Positions 1 through 8,471 of a stretch of 26,602 nt of DNA are shown here, in pieces. The notes beneath the pieces are model-generated. The model ran no database searches. It saw nothing but the letters and a program-made list of their open reading frames with translations, and was not told where the DNA came from. The DNA comes from Candidatus Poribacteria bacterium WGA-3G (GTDB taxonomy: Bacteria; Poribacteria; WGA-4E; WGA-3G), in the NCBI GenBank assembly GCA_000406005.1, contig ASZN01000005.1, positions 15,322 to 41,923 of the forward strand. The letters are read 5' to 3'. The position numbers and the translations under genes are program-made. Numbering within the stretch: position 1 is the first letter of the stretch; every line of letters starts with the position of its first letter.

Positions 1-310
1 TAGACACCGTCGTGTCTAACCTGCCCGTATCCAGTGTCGTCTATGCACGTCATAGAAGATAGCAGGCGATTTTGCACGTAGCAAAAGAAACGCGCTACGT
101 GGAGTAACCCTCAAAGTTAGCACCGAAATGCTAACGCTTTTTTACGTTCCGAGTGTCCTCACAATGTCAGGGTTCGTCTCACTCATGTATGAACCCCTCT
201 CAGTAGAACCGACGTGGTTTTTGTCGGGAGTGCTTGGTTTGTGCACGAAGCTACTGGATACAGTAGCAGGGGATCGAACCCCACAGAAACGCCTATCGTT
301 TACCGTTTAA
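1..310. other. Hairpin-rich left edge, no convincing gene
   Basis: No credible gene is seen here. The stretch holds a series of perfect stems: 1-18 (7 bp, loop CGTC), 75-101 (CACGTAGC with GCTACGTG), 116-135 (part of a terminator), 170-196 (GGGTTC with GAACCC), 250-267 (GCTACTG, GATA, CAGTAGC) and 269-282 (GGGG with CCCC). Frames across it are broken by stops. The last two stems resemble the right-end hairpins of IS200/IS605 elements, and the first part could be the 3' end of a structured RNA or an mRNA tail entering from the left. Neither can be decided from this window. Confidence 0.5.
116..143 (+). terminator. Rho-independent terminator
   Basis: A perfect 7-bp stem (GTTAGCA, loop CCGAAA, TGCTAAC) is followed by GC and six T residues. 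This is the classical intrinsic terminator layout on the plus strand. It would end a transcript that starts left of the window; the 8-bp hairpin at 75-101 lies just before it on the same transcript. Confidence 0.75.
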
Positions 311-481
311 CATAGAAAAATCAAGAAAAACACAGAAAAAGAACTCTTTAGGAACTACTCCTTTATTCGTTTTCAGTTGTTGAAAATACGTGTATTTAAT
401 GATACCACAAAATATCGGATTTGTCCACATTTTTTCTTGGCAACTCCGAATACATCCGGTTTTTAGGTCTCTTGTTTTGTT
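311..481. other. A/T-rich intergenic stretch
   Basis: This lies between the left-edge hairpins and the 3' end of the minus-strand operon. It is A/T-rich with no supported gene, promoter or clear terminator hairpin on the minus strand. Confidence 0.5.
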
Positions 482-706
482 TCAGGAGCCAGAGGAGACG
501 CTATCCTCCGGAATCCAATCCGCTGTCGCTGCCTCGAATTCCTGCGACAACTCCTCAGAAATCGTCTGCTCTAATAGTTCGATGAGGTCAGTGCGGAACT
601 TGATCCAATCGTCGCCGCGACGCGTAAACCGGTGTCTATCGTCTATTTCAACGAACATCGTATCGTTCGGTTCGGATAGGGATTCAAAATAACGTCTCAC
701 GTTCAT
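482..706 (-). CDS. Small acidic protein of unknown function (74 aa)
   Basis: Third and last gene of the minus-strand operon, starting about 30 bases after the HAD phosphatase stop. The start at 706 is chosen because AGGAG lies 7 bases upstream; in-frame ATGs further upstream (730 and 772) lack such a site, and the one at 772 would overlap the HAD gene. The product begins MNVRRYFESL, has a short basic stretch near residue 30 and an acidic helical C-terminal half rich in Glu (about residues 38-65). No signal peptide, membrane segment or known motif is visible. Co-transcription with the lipid-type enzymes suggests, but does not show, a related role. I do not recognise the family. Confidence 0.6.
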   Translation of the reverse strand: MNVRRYFESLSEPNDTMFVEIDDRHRFTRRGDDWIKFRTDLIELLEQTISEELSQEFEAATADWIPEDSVSSGS

Positions 707-737
707 GCGTATTCTCCTTTTTTTAGCCATCAGCCAT

Positions 738-1421
738 TCAAAGCCATTCGTGTATTTCCCAGCCAGATTCAAGTGCTTTCTGGCGGAACTTTTTGCCTGG
801 ATTCACGGCGACCGGATGTCCGACACATTCCAACATCGGAATATCGGATTGACTGTCGCCGTAAGCATAGCTCTCCTCGAGTGAAATTTCGTGTTGATCT
901 GCGTAACTCTGCACCGCTTTCGCTTTCTCTTCACCGATGAGTGGGGCGGTTATGAGTTCACCCGTAAATCGTCCGTTCTCTTCACGAAGCTGCGGTGTCA
1001 ATACAGCATCAACACCGAGATAGTCTCCAATCGGTTGCACGATAAAGTCAAGCGATCCGGTTACGAGGACCACAGCAGTCCCTTCTTCCTTGTGTTCCTG
1101 AATTTGAGACACCGCTTCGGCGTAAATTTTTGGACGCAGCGACGTTTCAAACATTTCCCTTGATAACGTCTTAACCTCAGCGGCATCCATGCCGCGGTAG
1201 TTGCGATAAAATACCCGATTAAAGCGGGTTCGACTTATACTATCCAAAATTAGATAATAGACAGTTTTCGGCAAGAACCCGATCAGCCAGAAGTACTTTA
1301 GCGGGAACGGCATCAGGGCAGAACGCATCCAGATGTAGTAATGCACAATCGTAGATTTCAAAAGGGTGCCGTCTACATCAAAAAATGCGACCCTCTTTTT
1401 CGGGTTTGAGGTTTCCGACAT
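738..1421 (-). CDS. HAD superfamily IB phosphatase (SerB-like)
   Basis: A 227-aa HAD hydrolase. Motif I is DVDGTL at residues 15-20 (nucleophile D15, acid D17). Motif II is the Thr-Gly-Ser at about 121-123, with a candidate motif III lysine near 166-168, and motif IV is YGDSQSD at 187-193. The cap after motif I contains hydrophobic stretches (about 29-60), as in membrane-associated family IB members. The family removes phosphate from small molecules such as phosphoserine; members beside acyltransferases are thought to act on phospholipid intermediates. Its start is 11 bases after the stop of the megaenzyme gene and the AGGAAGG ribosome site overlaps that stop, so the two are probably translationally coupled. 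The fold is certain; the lipid substrate is inferred from context. Confidence 0.85.
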   Translation of the reverse strand: MSETSNPKKRVAFFDVDGTLLKSTIVHYYIWMRSALMPFPLKYFWLIGFLPKTVYYLILDSISRTRFNRVFYRNYRGMDAAEVKTLSREMFETSLRPKIYAEAVSQIQEHKEEGTAVVLVTGSLDFIVQPIGDYLGVDAVLTPQLREENGRFTGELITAPLIGEEKAKAVQSYADQHEISLEESYAYGDSQSDIPMLECVGHPVAVNPGKKFRQKALESGWEIHEWL

Positions 1422-1432
1422 GATGAACCTTC

Positions 1433-4400
1433 CTAAGAGCGTTGCTGTTGTTTTAGTATTTCGCCGAGTTCTGCGACACGGTTCTGTGCCAAGTCCAAGA
1501 ACTCCTGGTATCTATCTGGGTCAATAGGTGCACCGTCTTGCGTGTTCCAGCTTTCGCCTATCGGAAAGGTGAGCGGTGCTCCGAAAATGATACGCACCGG
1601 ATGCTTCTTTGGCAAATTCTGACCTTTCGGTAACGCGTGATAGGTGCCTTCAATATAAGCCGGTATAATCGGGACGCTGGGACCGTAGATGAATAGGCTC
1701 AGCACCCCCGGTTTGAACGGTTGAAGGTTGCCATCAAGTGAACGTGTGCCTTCAGGGAAGATGAGCAGACCGTTATGTTGTGCCATCACTTCGTTTGCGA
1801 TCCGGAGGTCCTGTAGGAACTCCGTAAAATTGCCTTCGCGTTCTATCGGGAGGGCGTTGAGACAGGTCCGAGCGAACCATCCTTGAAGCCGTGTCGCGAA
1901 CCAATAATCACGTGCAGCGAGCGTCCAGAGTCGATACGCCTTGGTTCCGAGTGCCGTAATCACTGTCAACGTGTCAAGGTGACTCGTGTGGTTCGGCATA
2001 ATGATATACGGTTTCCCGTTCGGAATGTGCTCAAGTCCGTGGCATTCGAGCGAGAAATAGCGTTTATAGATATTAGTCATCACGGCGCGAAAGGCGCGCG
2101 CGTACCAGTGGGGTACCTGTCTGAATTCCAGTTTTTCTGTTTCGGTGTGTGCCGGTTTTTCGCGTTTTCCATCTGTATGAAAGGTCTCAATCAACGCAAC
2201 AACATCACCAACCGTCTCCAAGTTAGCGAGTAGCGCATCTGGCACTGTTTCACCGAGTCTGTTTTCAAGGACTAACAATAGGTCGAGCCGCGTGAGGGAA
2301 TCGAGTCCTAAATCGGTATCCAGACGGCTATCGCGGCGAATCTGGTGTGCTGACATACGTGCCAACCGTGCAAACGTAGATAGAATTTCTTCGGGGACAT
2401 CTGTTCTCGGCGTGCTAGATGCTTCGCTTTCTGTCTCTTTTTCGGCATCTGCCTGCATCTGCTCCACCTCTTTAATATGTACCGCTAAGTTACGTCTCAA
2501 ACGGACCCGATCTATACTGCCGTCTTCAGTTTTCGGGAGTGCGTCCGTCCAGAGATGGTGTTTGTGAAATTGCTGATAACTCGGCAACGCTTTTGCGCAC
2601 GCTTGAAGGTGTTCCTGAATCTCAGTTTGCGTGGTCTCGTCCTGATCTATCGGCACAATGACAGCATGAATGGCTGTGTCCGATCCGTCTTCGTAGGGGA
2701 TACCGACAACACATATTTCAGCGATAGCAGGACTGTTCCGATACAGCGCCTCCAGTTCGACAGGATAGACGTTTTTACCAGAAGCGGGAACGATGATGTT
2801 TTTACAATGACCCGTCAGATAAAGATAGCCGTCATCGTCGATATAACCGAGGTCACCCGTGTAAAGCCAACCGTCTCGGATAGCCTGCGTTGTTGCCTCC
2901 GGGTTCTGATAATATCCCTTCATCGTACTCGGGCCCTTCGCGATGATTTCACCGATGCCGTCGCTATCCGGGTTCTCAATCCGAAGTGCTACGCCTTCCA
3001 CCGCCGGTCCGACCGATCCGCGCTTGCTCTTGAGGTACGGATTAACGCTCAGCACGGGTGCCGTCTCTGTCATGCCGTAGCCTTGGTAAAGCGTCATACC
3101 GAACTTTTGGAACCCGTCGTAAACCGAATCTGACAGCGAGGCACCGCCACTAACGAGGACACGAATCTCACCGCCCATAACAGCCTGCGCCTTCTCTGGC
3201 AACGTCGTCCCCTGTGTCCCTTCTCGTGCTGCCTGTCTTTCAATCGTCCCCTGAAGCATCTGAAATAGGCGTGGTACGCCGATAAAAGCCGTCGTCTTCG
3301 ACGCACGCATCGTTTTCAGAAGCGTTGTCGGACGGAGTGCGTTAACATAGATCGCCGTGGTGCCGCTGTAGAGTGCCATCAACAAGCTGCAAGAGAAACT
3401 CAAAGCGTGATATAACGGGAGTGCTGATAGGATGCGTTCTCTATCTGTCGGCGGGAGTGCCTTCGCGACCGCTTGGACATTAGAGATGAAGCCGCCGTGT
3501 GTGAGCATGGCACCCTTTGCCTCTACTGTCGTTCCCATCGTGAAGATAATAGACGCAACGGTATCCGGTGTAATCTCTACATTCGGAAAATCGTCCGGTA
3601 TCTGTCCGGGAAACTCGGTTTCCCGGTTTCCGCTCCTCCGATTGTCAGCACCGACGACTGCACAGTTCTTATTGATGTTGTGCAGCGTAGCGCCTGCCGC
3701 TGACAGTGCAGCACCGGCTTTTTCTAATACACTTTCAGAGGCTAAAATCGATTTTGCATCGGTGAACTCGGCGATAGCCAAGATTTCGTGGGTAGGTGTC
3801 TGTGCGTCAAGTGGAACGACTGCCGTGCCGATCTGGACGGCGGCGAGATACGCGATACACCACCCCGGCTGGTTTTCGGAGACGAGAACAACGCGGTCAC
3901 CTTTACGTAAACCGCTCTGCCATAACTGCCACGCAACTTGGCGTGATAATGTATAGGTTTCGGCGTAGGTATACTGTTCCCACGCATCCTCGCTTGCCAT
4001 TTGCAAGGCGACCCTATCCGGAATTCGCGATGCTTGCGTCTTAATCAGGTCTACAATCGTTTCCGGATCAATCCGTTCAGGTTCCGCGACAGACTCCTCT
4101 GATTCGTCTTGCGCGCCTGTCCTTCCCTGTTTTGTAGCGGACGCCCGCGCGCCATCTGTCTCCGAGTCGTTTGCTGTGCTACCTTCAATTTTCAGGACGT
4201 GCTTCTTGATACCAGGGATATGGATCTCTTGGAAATACTGTCTCCAATGGATCTGTGAGACATCGAAGTTAAACCGCTGCTGTTCCGTCTGGGAGAGTGC
4301 TTCGTAAAGTCCTTGCGTCTTTCGCGTCTCAAATTCAAAACTCGTCCGCGTATAAGGCGCGTAAATCCTAATATAATGCAAGAGTGCCTTGATACCGCTC

Positions 4401-5770
4401 TGTTTCAGCGCAAGTTGACGACGTTTCCGTTTCGCTGCGCGGATCGGCAGTTTATCAAGCACTTGGATGGTAAGGTCGAGTAGTGCCATTCGGCTATCGA
4501 GTTTCTGCTGGAATTCTTCCATGCTCGGATATTGCCAGACCGGTACGGCGACGGGTTTCCCGTTTTCCAGCATCGGATTTTCGACAAAGTAGTCGTATGT
4601 TGCATCGAAGATACCGCGGAAGTAGAGTGGGTTCTGTGTACCTGTTGCAACATGATAAACCTCAATACCGCCCCGTTTTGCTGTCGCCTCAGCGGCTGCG
4701 AGCATAGCGTTCACAACGAAGTCAACGGGGATAATGTCCAGGATTATATCCGGGTCCGCTGGAAAATCTGGGAGTCGTCCCTTGCCGAACCCGACGATCA
4801 AAGGTTCAGACATCCTAAATTTACCGAGCCAACCGGGTTCGGGTTCATCAAAACTGCTTTCAATAATTGAGGGACGTACAATAGCGGTAGCGAGCTCGCC
4901 GCGCAGCTCCATAACCATCTGTTCGGCGAGGAATTTCATGTAGGTGTAGGTATCGTTCCATCCGCGCGAGCGTGCGTGTTTCAGGCCTTCTTCAACCAAG
5001 CGTTCCTCAAGCCAATCTGCTTTTAATTCTTCAACGTGGGCGTCAATCCCTTTACGTGTCGTTTTTTTCTGGCGTTCTGCTTCTTGTCGGAAATGTGCAA
5101 GATTTTCCGGTGTGTCGGCTTCAGCACGAATCGTGGTACTCAGGGAGAGGAGTCCGTCGATTTCTTCTGAAAGTGTTTCTGGTATAGATGTACCGGTCTT
5201 TTCGCGATACGCTGCGGCGTATTGCTTGTATGGTATCGGTAATTCTTCGGGTACGTGTCCCGGTGTATCCCCACAAACATAAGCCGTTGAAACATGGAGG
5301 AACACCGCATCTTGGCAGCCCTTTGCGAAGTTGACGACGTGCTTCGCGGCGAGGGCGTTTCCCCATAAAGAGTCGTCAAAAGGCGGATCGAAATCGACGA
5401 GTCCTGCAACATTAATAAAGACCTCTACTTCGCTCTGGAGTCGTTGGTAATCCGTATCGCTGAATCCGAGGTTTTCTTCGGTGAGATCACCTTCAACGGC
5501 TGTCAGTTTCTGGAGTGCCCATCTGCTAAAGTTGGCGCCGTGCAAACGGCGGAGCGAAGCAAAGACATCCGAGGCGAGAAGTTCATTTTCCAACCGTTCT
5601 TGGGCAGACGTACGTTTCCCAGAGGTATCGGTCCGACTTCGGATAAGGAGATAAATCTTTTCGACATCCGGGAGTGCGGTCAAAATTTTTGCGATCAGCG
5701 GCTGTCCCAAAAATGCGGTACCACCCGTAATAAGCAGAACTTTCCCTCGAAAAAAATCAGTTATTGACAT
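1433..5770 (-). CDS. ElbD-like fusion: fatty-acyl reductase, AMP-ligase, ACP, PlsC acyltransferase
   Basis: A 1445-aa four-domain enzyme. Residues about 1-500 are an extended SDR/NAD-binding-4 (fatty-acyl or thioester reductase) domain with a TGGTAFLG nucleotide loop at 15-22 and catalytic Y275-xxx-K279. A Ser/Glu-rich linker (about 525-575) leads to an AMP-binding domain (about 575-1110) with GYGMTET and YTGDLGYIDDDG. An acyl carrier domain follows, with DLGLDSL and S1158 as the phosphopantetheine site. The C-terminal PlsC domain has NHTSHLD (H1261, D1266) and FPEGTRS (E1340). This order matches what is described for Myxococcus ElbD, an ether-lipid enzyme, and is the reverse of carboxylic acid reductases. 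Oddities: the adenylation lysine of the LPKTxxGK motif is Ser (S1085), the GRxK motif reads GHCK, and the middle glycine of the Rossmann loop is Ala. A palindromic repeat is inserted near residue 718. GGGA precedes the ATG. Domain calls are firm; the ether-lipid role is inference. Confidence 0.85.
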   Translation of the reverse strand: MSITDFFRGKVLLITGGTAFLGQPLIAKILTALPDVEKIYLLIRSRTDTSGKRTSAQERLENELLASDVFASLRRLHGANFSRWALQKLTAVEGDLTEENLGFSDTDYQRLQSEVEVFINVAGLVDFDPPFDDSLWGNALAAKHVVNFAKGCQDAVFLHVSTAYVCGDTPGHVPEELPIPYKQYAAAYREKTGTSIPETLSEEIDGLLSLSTTIRAEADTPENLAHFRQEAERQKKTTRKGIDAHVEELKADWLEERLVEEGLKHARSRGWNDTYTYMKFLAEQMVMELRGELATAIVRPSIIESSFDEPEPGWLGKFRMSEPLIVGFGKGRLPDFPADPDIILDIIPVDFVVNAMLAAAEATAKRGGIEVYHVATGTQNPLYFRGIFDATYDYFVENPMLENGKPVAVPVWQYPSMEEFQQKLDSRMALLDLTIQVLDKLPIRAAKRKRRQLALKQSGIKALLHYIRIYAPYTRTSFEFETRKTQGLYEALSQTEQQRFNFDVSQIHWRQYFQEIHIPGIKKHVLKIEGSTANDSETDGARASATKQGRTGAQDESEESVAEPERIDPETIVDLIKTQASRIPDRVALQMASEDAWEQYTYAETYTLSRQVAWQLWQSGLRKGDRVVLVSENQPGWCIAYLAAVQIGTAVVPLDAQTPTHEILAIAEFTDAKSILASESVLEKAGAALSAAGATLHNINKNCAVVGADNRRSGNRETEFPGQIPDDFPNVEITPDTVASIIFTMGTTVEAKGAMLTHGGFISNVQAVAKALPPTDRERILSALPLYHALSFSCSLLMALYSGTTAIYVNALRPTTLLKTMRASKTTAFIGVPRLFQMLQGTIERQAAREGTQGTTLPEKAQAVMGGEIRVLVSGGASLSDSVYDGFQKFGMTLYQGYGMTETAPVLSVNPYLKSKRGSVGPAVEGVALRIENPDSDGIGEIIAKGPSTMKGYYQNPEATTQAIRDGWLYTGDLGYIDDDGYLYLTGHCKNIIVPASGKNVYPVELEALYRNSPAIAEICVVGIPYEDGSDTAIHAVIVPIDQDETTQTEIQEHLQACAKALPSYQQFHKHHLWTDALPKTEDGSIDRVRLRRNLAVHIKEVEQMQADAEKETESEASSTPRTDVPEEILSTFARLARMSAHQIRRDSRLDTDLGLDSLTRLDLLLVLENRLGETVPDALLANLETVGDVVALIETFHTDGKREKPAHTETEKLEFRQVPHWYARAFRAVMTNIYKRYFSLECHGLEHIPNGKPYIIMPNHTSHLDTLTVITALGTKAYRLWTLAARDYWFATRLQGWFARTCLNALPIEREGNFTEFLQDLRIANEVMAQHNGLLIFPEGTRSLDGNLQPFKPGVLSLFIYGPSVPIIPAYIEGTYHALPKGQNLPKKHPVRIIFGAPLTFPIGESWNTQDGAPIDPDRYQEFLDLAQNRVAELGEILKQQQRS
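3606..3626. repeat. Palindromic repeat inside the megaenzyme gene
   Basis: 8-bp arms CCGGGAAA and TTTCCCGG flank a 5-base loop. On the coding (minus) strand the surrounding DNA encodes SGNRETEFPG in the AMP-binding domain, in the variable stretch between the N-terminal part and the nucleotide-binding loop. The DNA aligns with the palindrome at 9617-9649 and is read in the same frame there. Confidence 0.7.
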
Positions 5771-5815
5771 AATTCCCTTTTCTGTGGCATAATAGGTATT
5801 CCAAGGTGAGGACTG

Positions 5816-6008
5816 GTTGTCAGCGTACTGGTTAACAGTACGCAGTACGGATTTCTACGAAATCCTTTCAGTTGTCAGTCACCCGCTTGTGGCGGTTACT
5901 TTTCTGGTACCTACGATGGTTATTTTTTCTAAAATTGACATTTATGGAGACTTTTTAACTGACCACCGAAAGATTTTTCTCCGAAAAATCGTACCGAGTA
6001 CTGACAAC
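5816..6008. repeat. Inverted pair of REP-like hairpin repeats
   Basis: The 193-bp element begins GTTGTCAG and ends CTGACAAC. Each half contains a perfect short hairpin: 5849-5865 (GGATTTC, TAC, GAAATCC) and 5972-5990 (GATTTTTC, TCC, GAAAAATC). Each hairpin is preceded by TACG or TAC and followed by CTTTC then a TTGTCAGT- or TGGTCAGT-like motif, in opposite orientations. The halves are diverged copies of one unit, as in bacterial interspersed mosaic elements. It fills most of the gap between two divergent genes, so it sits where both promoters or leaders should be. No coding potential is seen. Confidence 0.75.
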
Positions 6009-6050
6009 TATTAAAGATAACACAATTTCTACAAAAAGTCAAAGGCTGAA

Positions 6051-7247
6051 ATGATAATGTTAGCAGAAGAAGATAAAATAAGGTTTTTACAGCAGACAGA
6101 ACTTTTCGCGGAGCTTCCTGAGACCGAATTAAAGTTGATCTGTCAGTGCGCGAGCGAAGTCGCTTATCCTGCTGATGCAACGCTATTTGAGGAAGGGGAC
6201 GACGGTGATTCGCTCTACCTGATCGTCGAAGGCGAAGTCAGCATTATCAAAGCAGGCACAGAGGTGCTGTTCTTTAACGAGACAGGCTACTGTCTGGGTG
6301 AAATCGCTTTGATTGACAACAAACCGCGGAGCGCGACGGTCAAAACGGTGAAACCGACGGAGTTCCTGCGGATCACGAGAGCCGATTTTTACAACGCAAT
6401 GGCGCGTGAACCCCGGATCGGTAGCGGGATGTTCCGCGTTTTAAACGATAAAATCCGACGCGACCTTGAAATCCAGATGAGTGCAATCCGCAAAGAAATT
6501 GCACAGGAAGAATCGATGCGCCTCGCCGCCGCGGTCCAACAATCTATTCTTCCAAACCAAGAGATTTCGCATCCGTCTATATCTTCTGCCGGCTATTGTC
6601 AACCAGCGAATAGTGTCGGCGGCGATTATTATGACTATTTAAGTCTCTCTGACAACCGCGTCGCTATCTTTATTGGTGATGTGATGGGACACGGTTACCA
6701 TTCAGCGATGGTCGCAGCGATGACGAAAAGCTGCTTGCAAACACAGATCCGTTTTGATGCCTCCGTGCCTGAAGTGATGAAAGCGGTTGCCAGAGTCGTA
6801 GAAGAAGATTCACAAGCTTTTATCTATATGACCTGCTGCTATCTCATCATACACTCCGACAATCGTTTCGAGTTCGCCAATGCCGGTCATCCGCAAATGC
6901 TTCTCTATCGTGCCGAACACGAAAACGATAAGGACGACCCGATTGAGTTAGAATCGGGGTTTATGCCAGCCGGTTTCCCAAAGTTCAATGGACCCGTACA
7001 ATACGACAGCACCGAAGCCAAATGGTACCCGGGTGATCTGTTAGTGCTTTATTCAGACGGCATCACCGAGGCTTTCAACCCGGAGACTGAAATGTATGGT
7101 TTGGAACGTTTCAAAGCACTCATCTCCGAAAAGCGGCACCTAACACCCGCGGAGATTAAAGCGGAAATCCTGAACGACCTTCAGGCATATCAGCGTGGTG
7201 AAAGTGCTGCTGATGACATCACATTAGTCGTCGCGAAGTTTATGTAA
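6051..7247 (+). CDS. Cyclic-nucleotide-binding SpoIIE/PP2C phosphatase (RsbU-like)
   Basis: A 398-aa cytoplasmic signalling protein. Residues about 10-125 are a cNMP-binding domain with phosphate-cassette sequence GEIALIDNKPRSATV at 83-97, including the conserved arginine. A helical linker (about 130-168) joins a SpoIIE-type PP2C domain (about 168-398) with metal-site motifs GGDYYDY (190-196), GDVMGHG (209-215), NAGHP (277-281), YSDGITEA (334-341) and ADDITL (387-392). All expected acidic residues are present, so it should be an active Ser/Thr phosphatase, in this family usually acting on anti-sigma-factor antagonists. The start is 6051 or 6057 (ATG-ATA-ATG); AAAGG lies 5 bases before the first. 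No antagonist or kinase gene is in the window. A CYTH-type cyclase homologue at 11469-12017 could supply the ligand (inference). Confidence 0.9.
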   Translation: MIMLAEEDKIRFLQQTELFAELPETELKLICQCASEVAYPADATLFEEGDDGDSLYLIVEGEVSIIKAGTEVLFFNETGYCLGEIALIDNKPRSATVKTVKPTEFLRITRADFYNAMAREPRIGSGMFRVLNDKIRRDLEIQMSAIRKEIAQEESMRLAAAVQQSILPNQEISHPSISSAGYCQPANSVGGDYYDYLSLSDNRVAIFIGDVMGHGYHSAMVAAMTKSCLQTQIRFDASVPEVMKAVARVVEEDSQAFIYMTCCYLIIHSDNRFEFANAGHPQMLLYRAEHENDKDDPIELESGFMPAGFPKFNGPVQYDSTEAKWYPGDLLVLYSDGITEAFNPETEMYGLERFKALISEKRHLTPAEIKAEILNDLQAYQRGESAADDITLVVAKFM

Positions 7248-7260
7248 CCGCTTGCGTGCC

Positions 7261-8460
7261 CTACTTGAGTTGACTCACAGCATAGTACATGATATTTTCT
7301 ATGAGTGCTTTGTTTATTTCAGTTGTATATTGGCTATCGTTACGAAGGCTGGTGATAATGTATAACCCTTTGCCGTGCTGTCTCGCGCCGACAACGAGTT
7401 CTTTTTTATCTTCGGTCGTCGCGAACACGTCATCCCGCCGATCCCAATTGACCCATGCATCATCAAAGAATATTTTGCCCGACAATATCTTGTTAGGGGT
7501 AGAGAACACAGGTTTTCCTGTTTCGGTGATAGTAAAATTCTGTGCCGGTGGACTTTCAACGCCTTTCAACTTACCGCCTTGCAGCCACCCAGTGCCACAC
7601 GGGTTCTCTGCGCTACTGTCTTGCCCCGCAACAACAACGATACCGCCGTTCTTCACGAACGTCTTAATCTTTGCCTCAGTTTCATCCGAAAGGAGGTAGC
7701 GTCCGTAACTCGCAATCTCTTCATATCCGATCCAGAGGATGTCGGCTTTCTCCAGATGCGGCAGCGTCCGTTCTTTGGTGAGTTCATAAACGATCGGACG
7801 TTTGCTCCCCTCTTTTACCGACCGCAATGCCTGATATTCATAAGTTGCAGCATTCGTGTAGACAGGCGTTTGGCTCCATGTCGGGTATGTGCTATTTCCG
7901 GTCAGGACTAAGACTTTCGCAGCATTCTTTGGTGCAGCGACCCACATTTTACCGGCTAACGTGTCGCGAACAATCTTTTGAAACGCCTTCGTCTTGCCAT
8001 CAAACGTCCGCGACATCATCGGATCAATGTGTGTGAATGTCCACCACGTACTGTTATATCCACCACGATATGCGCGCATCTGAAACCATGTATTATCAAC
8101 AAAGCACATGCTATCGATACCGTAATGTTCACGATAGAAAACGATGATCGGCATCCCGGGTTTGAGCAATTTCGCCAGTTTTTCTGGAGAGGTGCCCCGT
8201 TTGTAATGTCCGGTAGCAAAGTTCATCTTGATTTCCTTGAGACCGCTCTTACCTTTGACATCTTCTTCGACAGTGACGACACCCCGCAAACGGGCACGAT
8301 CAACACTTTTGACTTTACCGAAAACGATGTTCGTGCAAGCATCAAGGACTTCACGAGTCGTATATTCTCGCTCAATAAATGCGGATGCAGGTACTGTAAA
8401 TAACAAACCGATCAGACAGAATACGAGAAGTGGAGCAACGAAATTGTGTGTAAAACGCAT
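7261..8460 (-). CDS. Secreted protein with C-terminal ThuA/GATase-like domain
   Basis: A 399-aa protein starting at 8460, where AGGAG stands 6 bases before ATG; an upstream in-frame ATG at 8481 lacks a site. It begins with a clear Sec signal peptide (basic MRFTHN, hydrophobic core, predicted cleavage after VPASA near residue 27). Residues about 28-170 form a compact beta-rich domain with two Cys, seemingly the type found in small secreted OB-like folds. From about 180 there is an alternating beta/alpha domain (KVLVLTGNSTYPTW, ADILWIGYEE, GGIVVVAGQD, GLYIITSLRND) resembling ThuA-like or glutamine-amidotransferase-like folds, with no obvious catalytic Cys-His pair. It ends 13 bases from the convergent phosphatase gene. 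Function unknown; secretion is well supported. Confidence 0.7.
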   Translation of the reverse strand: MRFTHNFVAPLLVFCLIGLLFTVPASAFIEREYTTREVLDACTNIVFGKVKSVDRARLRGVVTVEEDVKGKSGLKEIKMNFATGHYKRGTSPEKLAKLLKPGMPIIVFYREHYGIDSMCFVDNTWFQMRAYRGGYNSTWWTFTHIDPMMSRTFDGKTKAFQKIVRDTLAGKMWVAAPKNAAKVLVLTGNSTYPTWSQTPVYTNAATYEYQALRSVKEGSKRPIVYELTKERTLPHLEKADILWIGYEEIASYGRYLLSDETEAKIKTFVKNGGIVVVAGQDSSAENPCGTGWLQGGKLKGVESPPAQNFTITETGKPVFSTPNKILSGKIFFDDAWVNWDRRDDVFATTEDKKELVVGARQHGKGLYIITSLRNDSQYTTEINKALIENIMYYAVSQLK

Positions 8461-8471
8461 GGTGGACTCCT

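Noticed and set aside
264..285. A TTCGATC seven-base loop on a five-pair stem on the minus strand, like a tRNA T-arm
   Set aside because: No matching acceptor stem, anticodon arm or D-arm is found in the expected distance on either side.
3432..3956. Long plus-strand open frames opposite the megaenzyme gene
   Set aside because: They are antisense shadows of a gene with clear conserved domains and lack ribosome sites or recognisable motifs.
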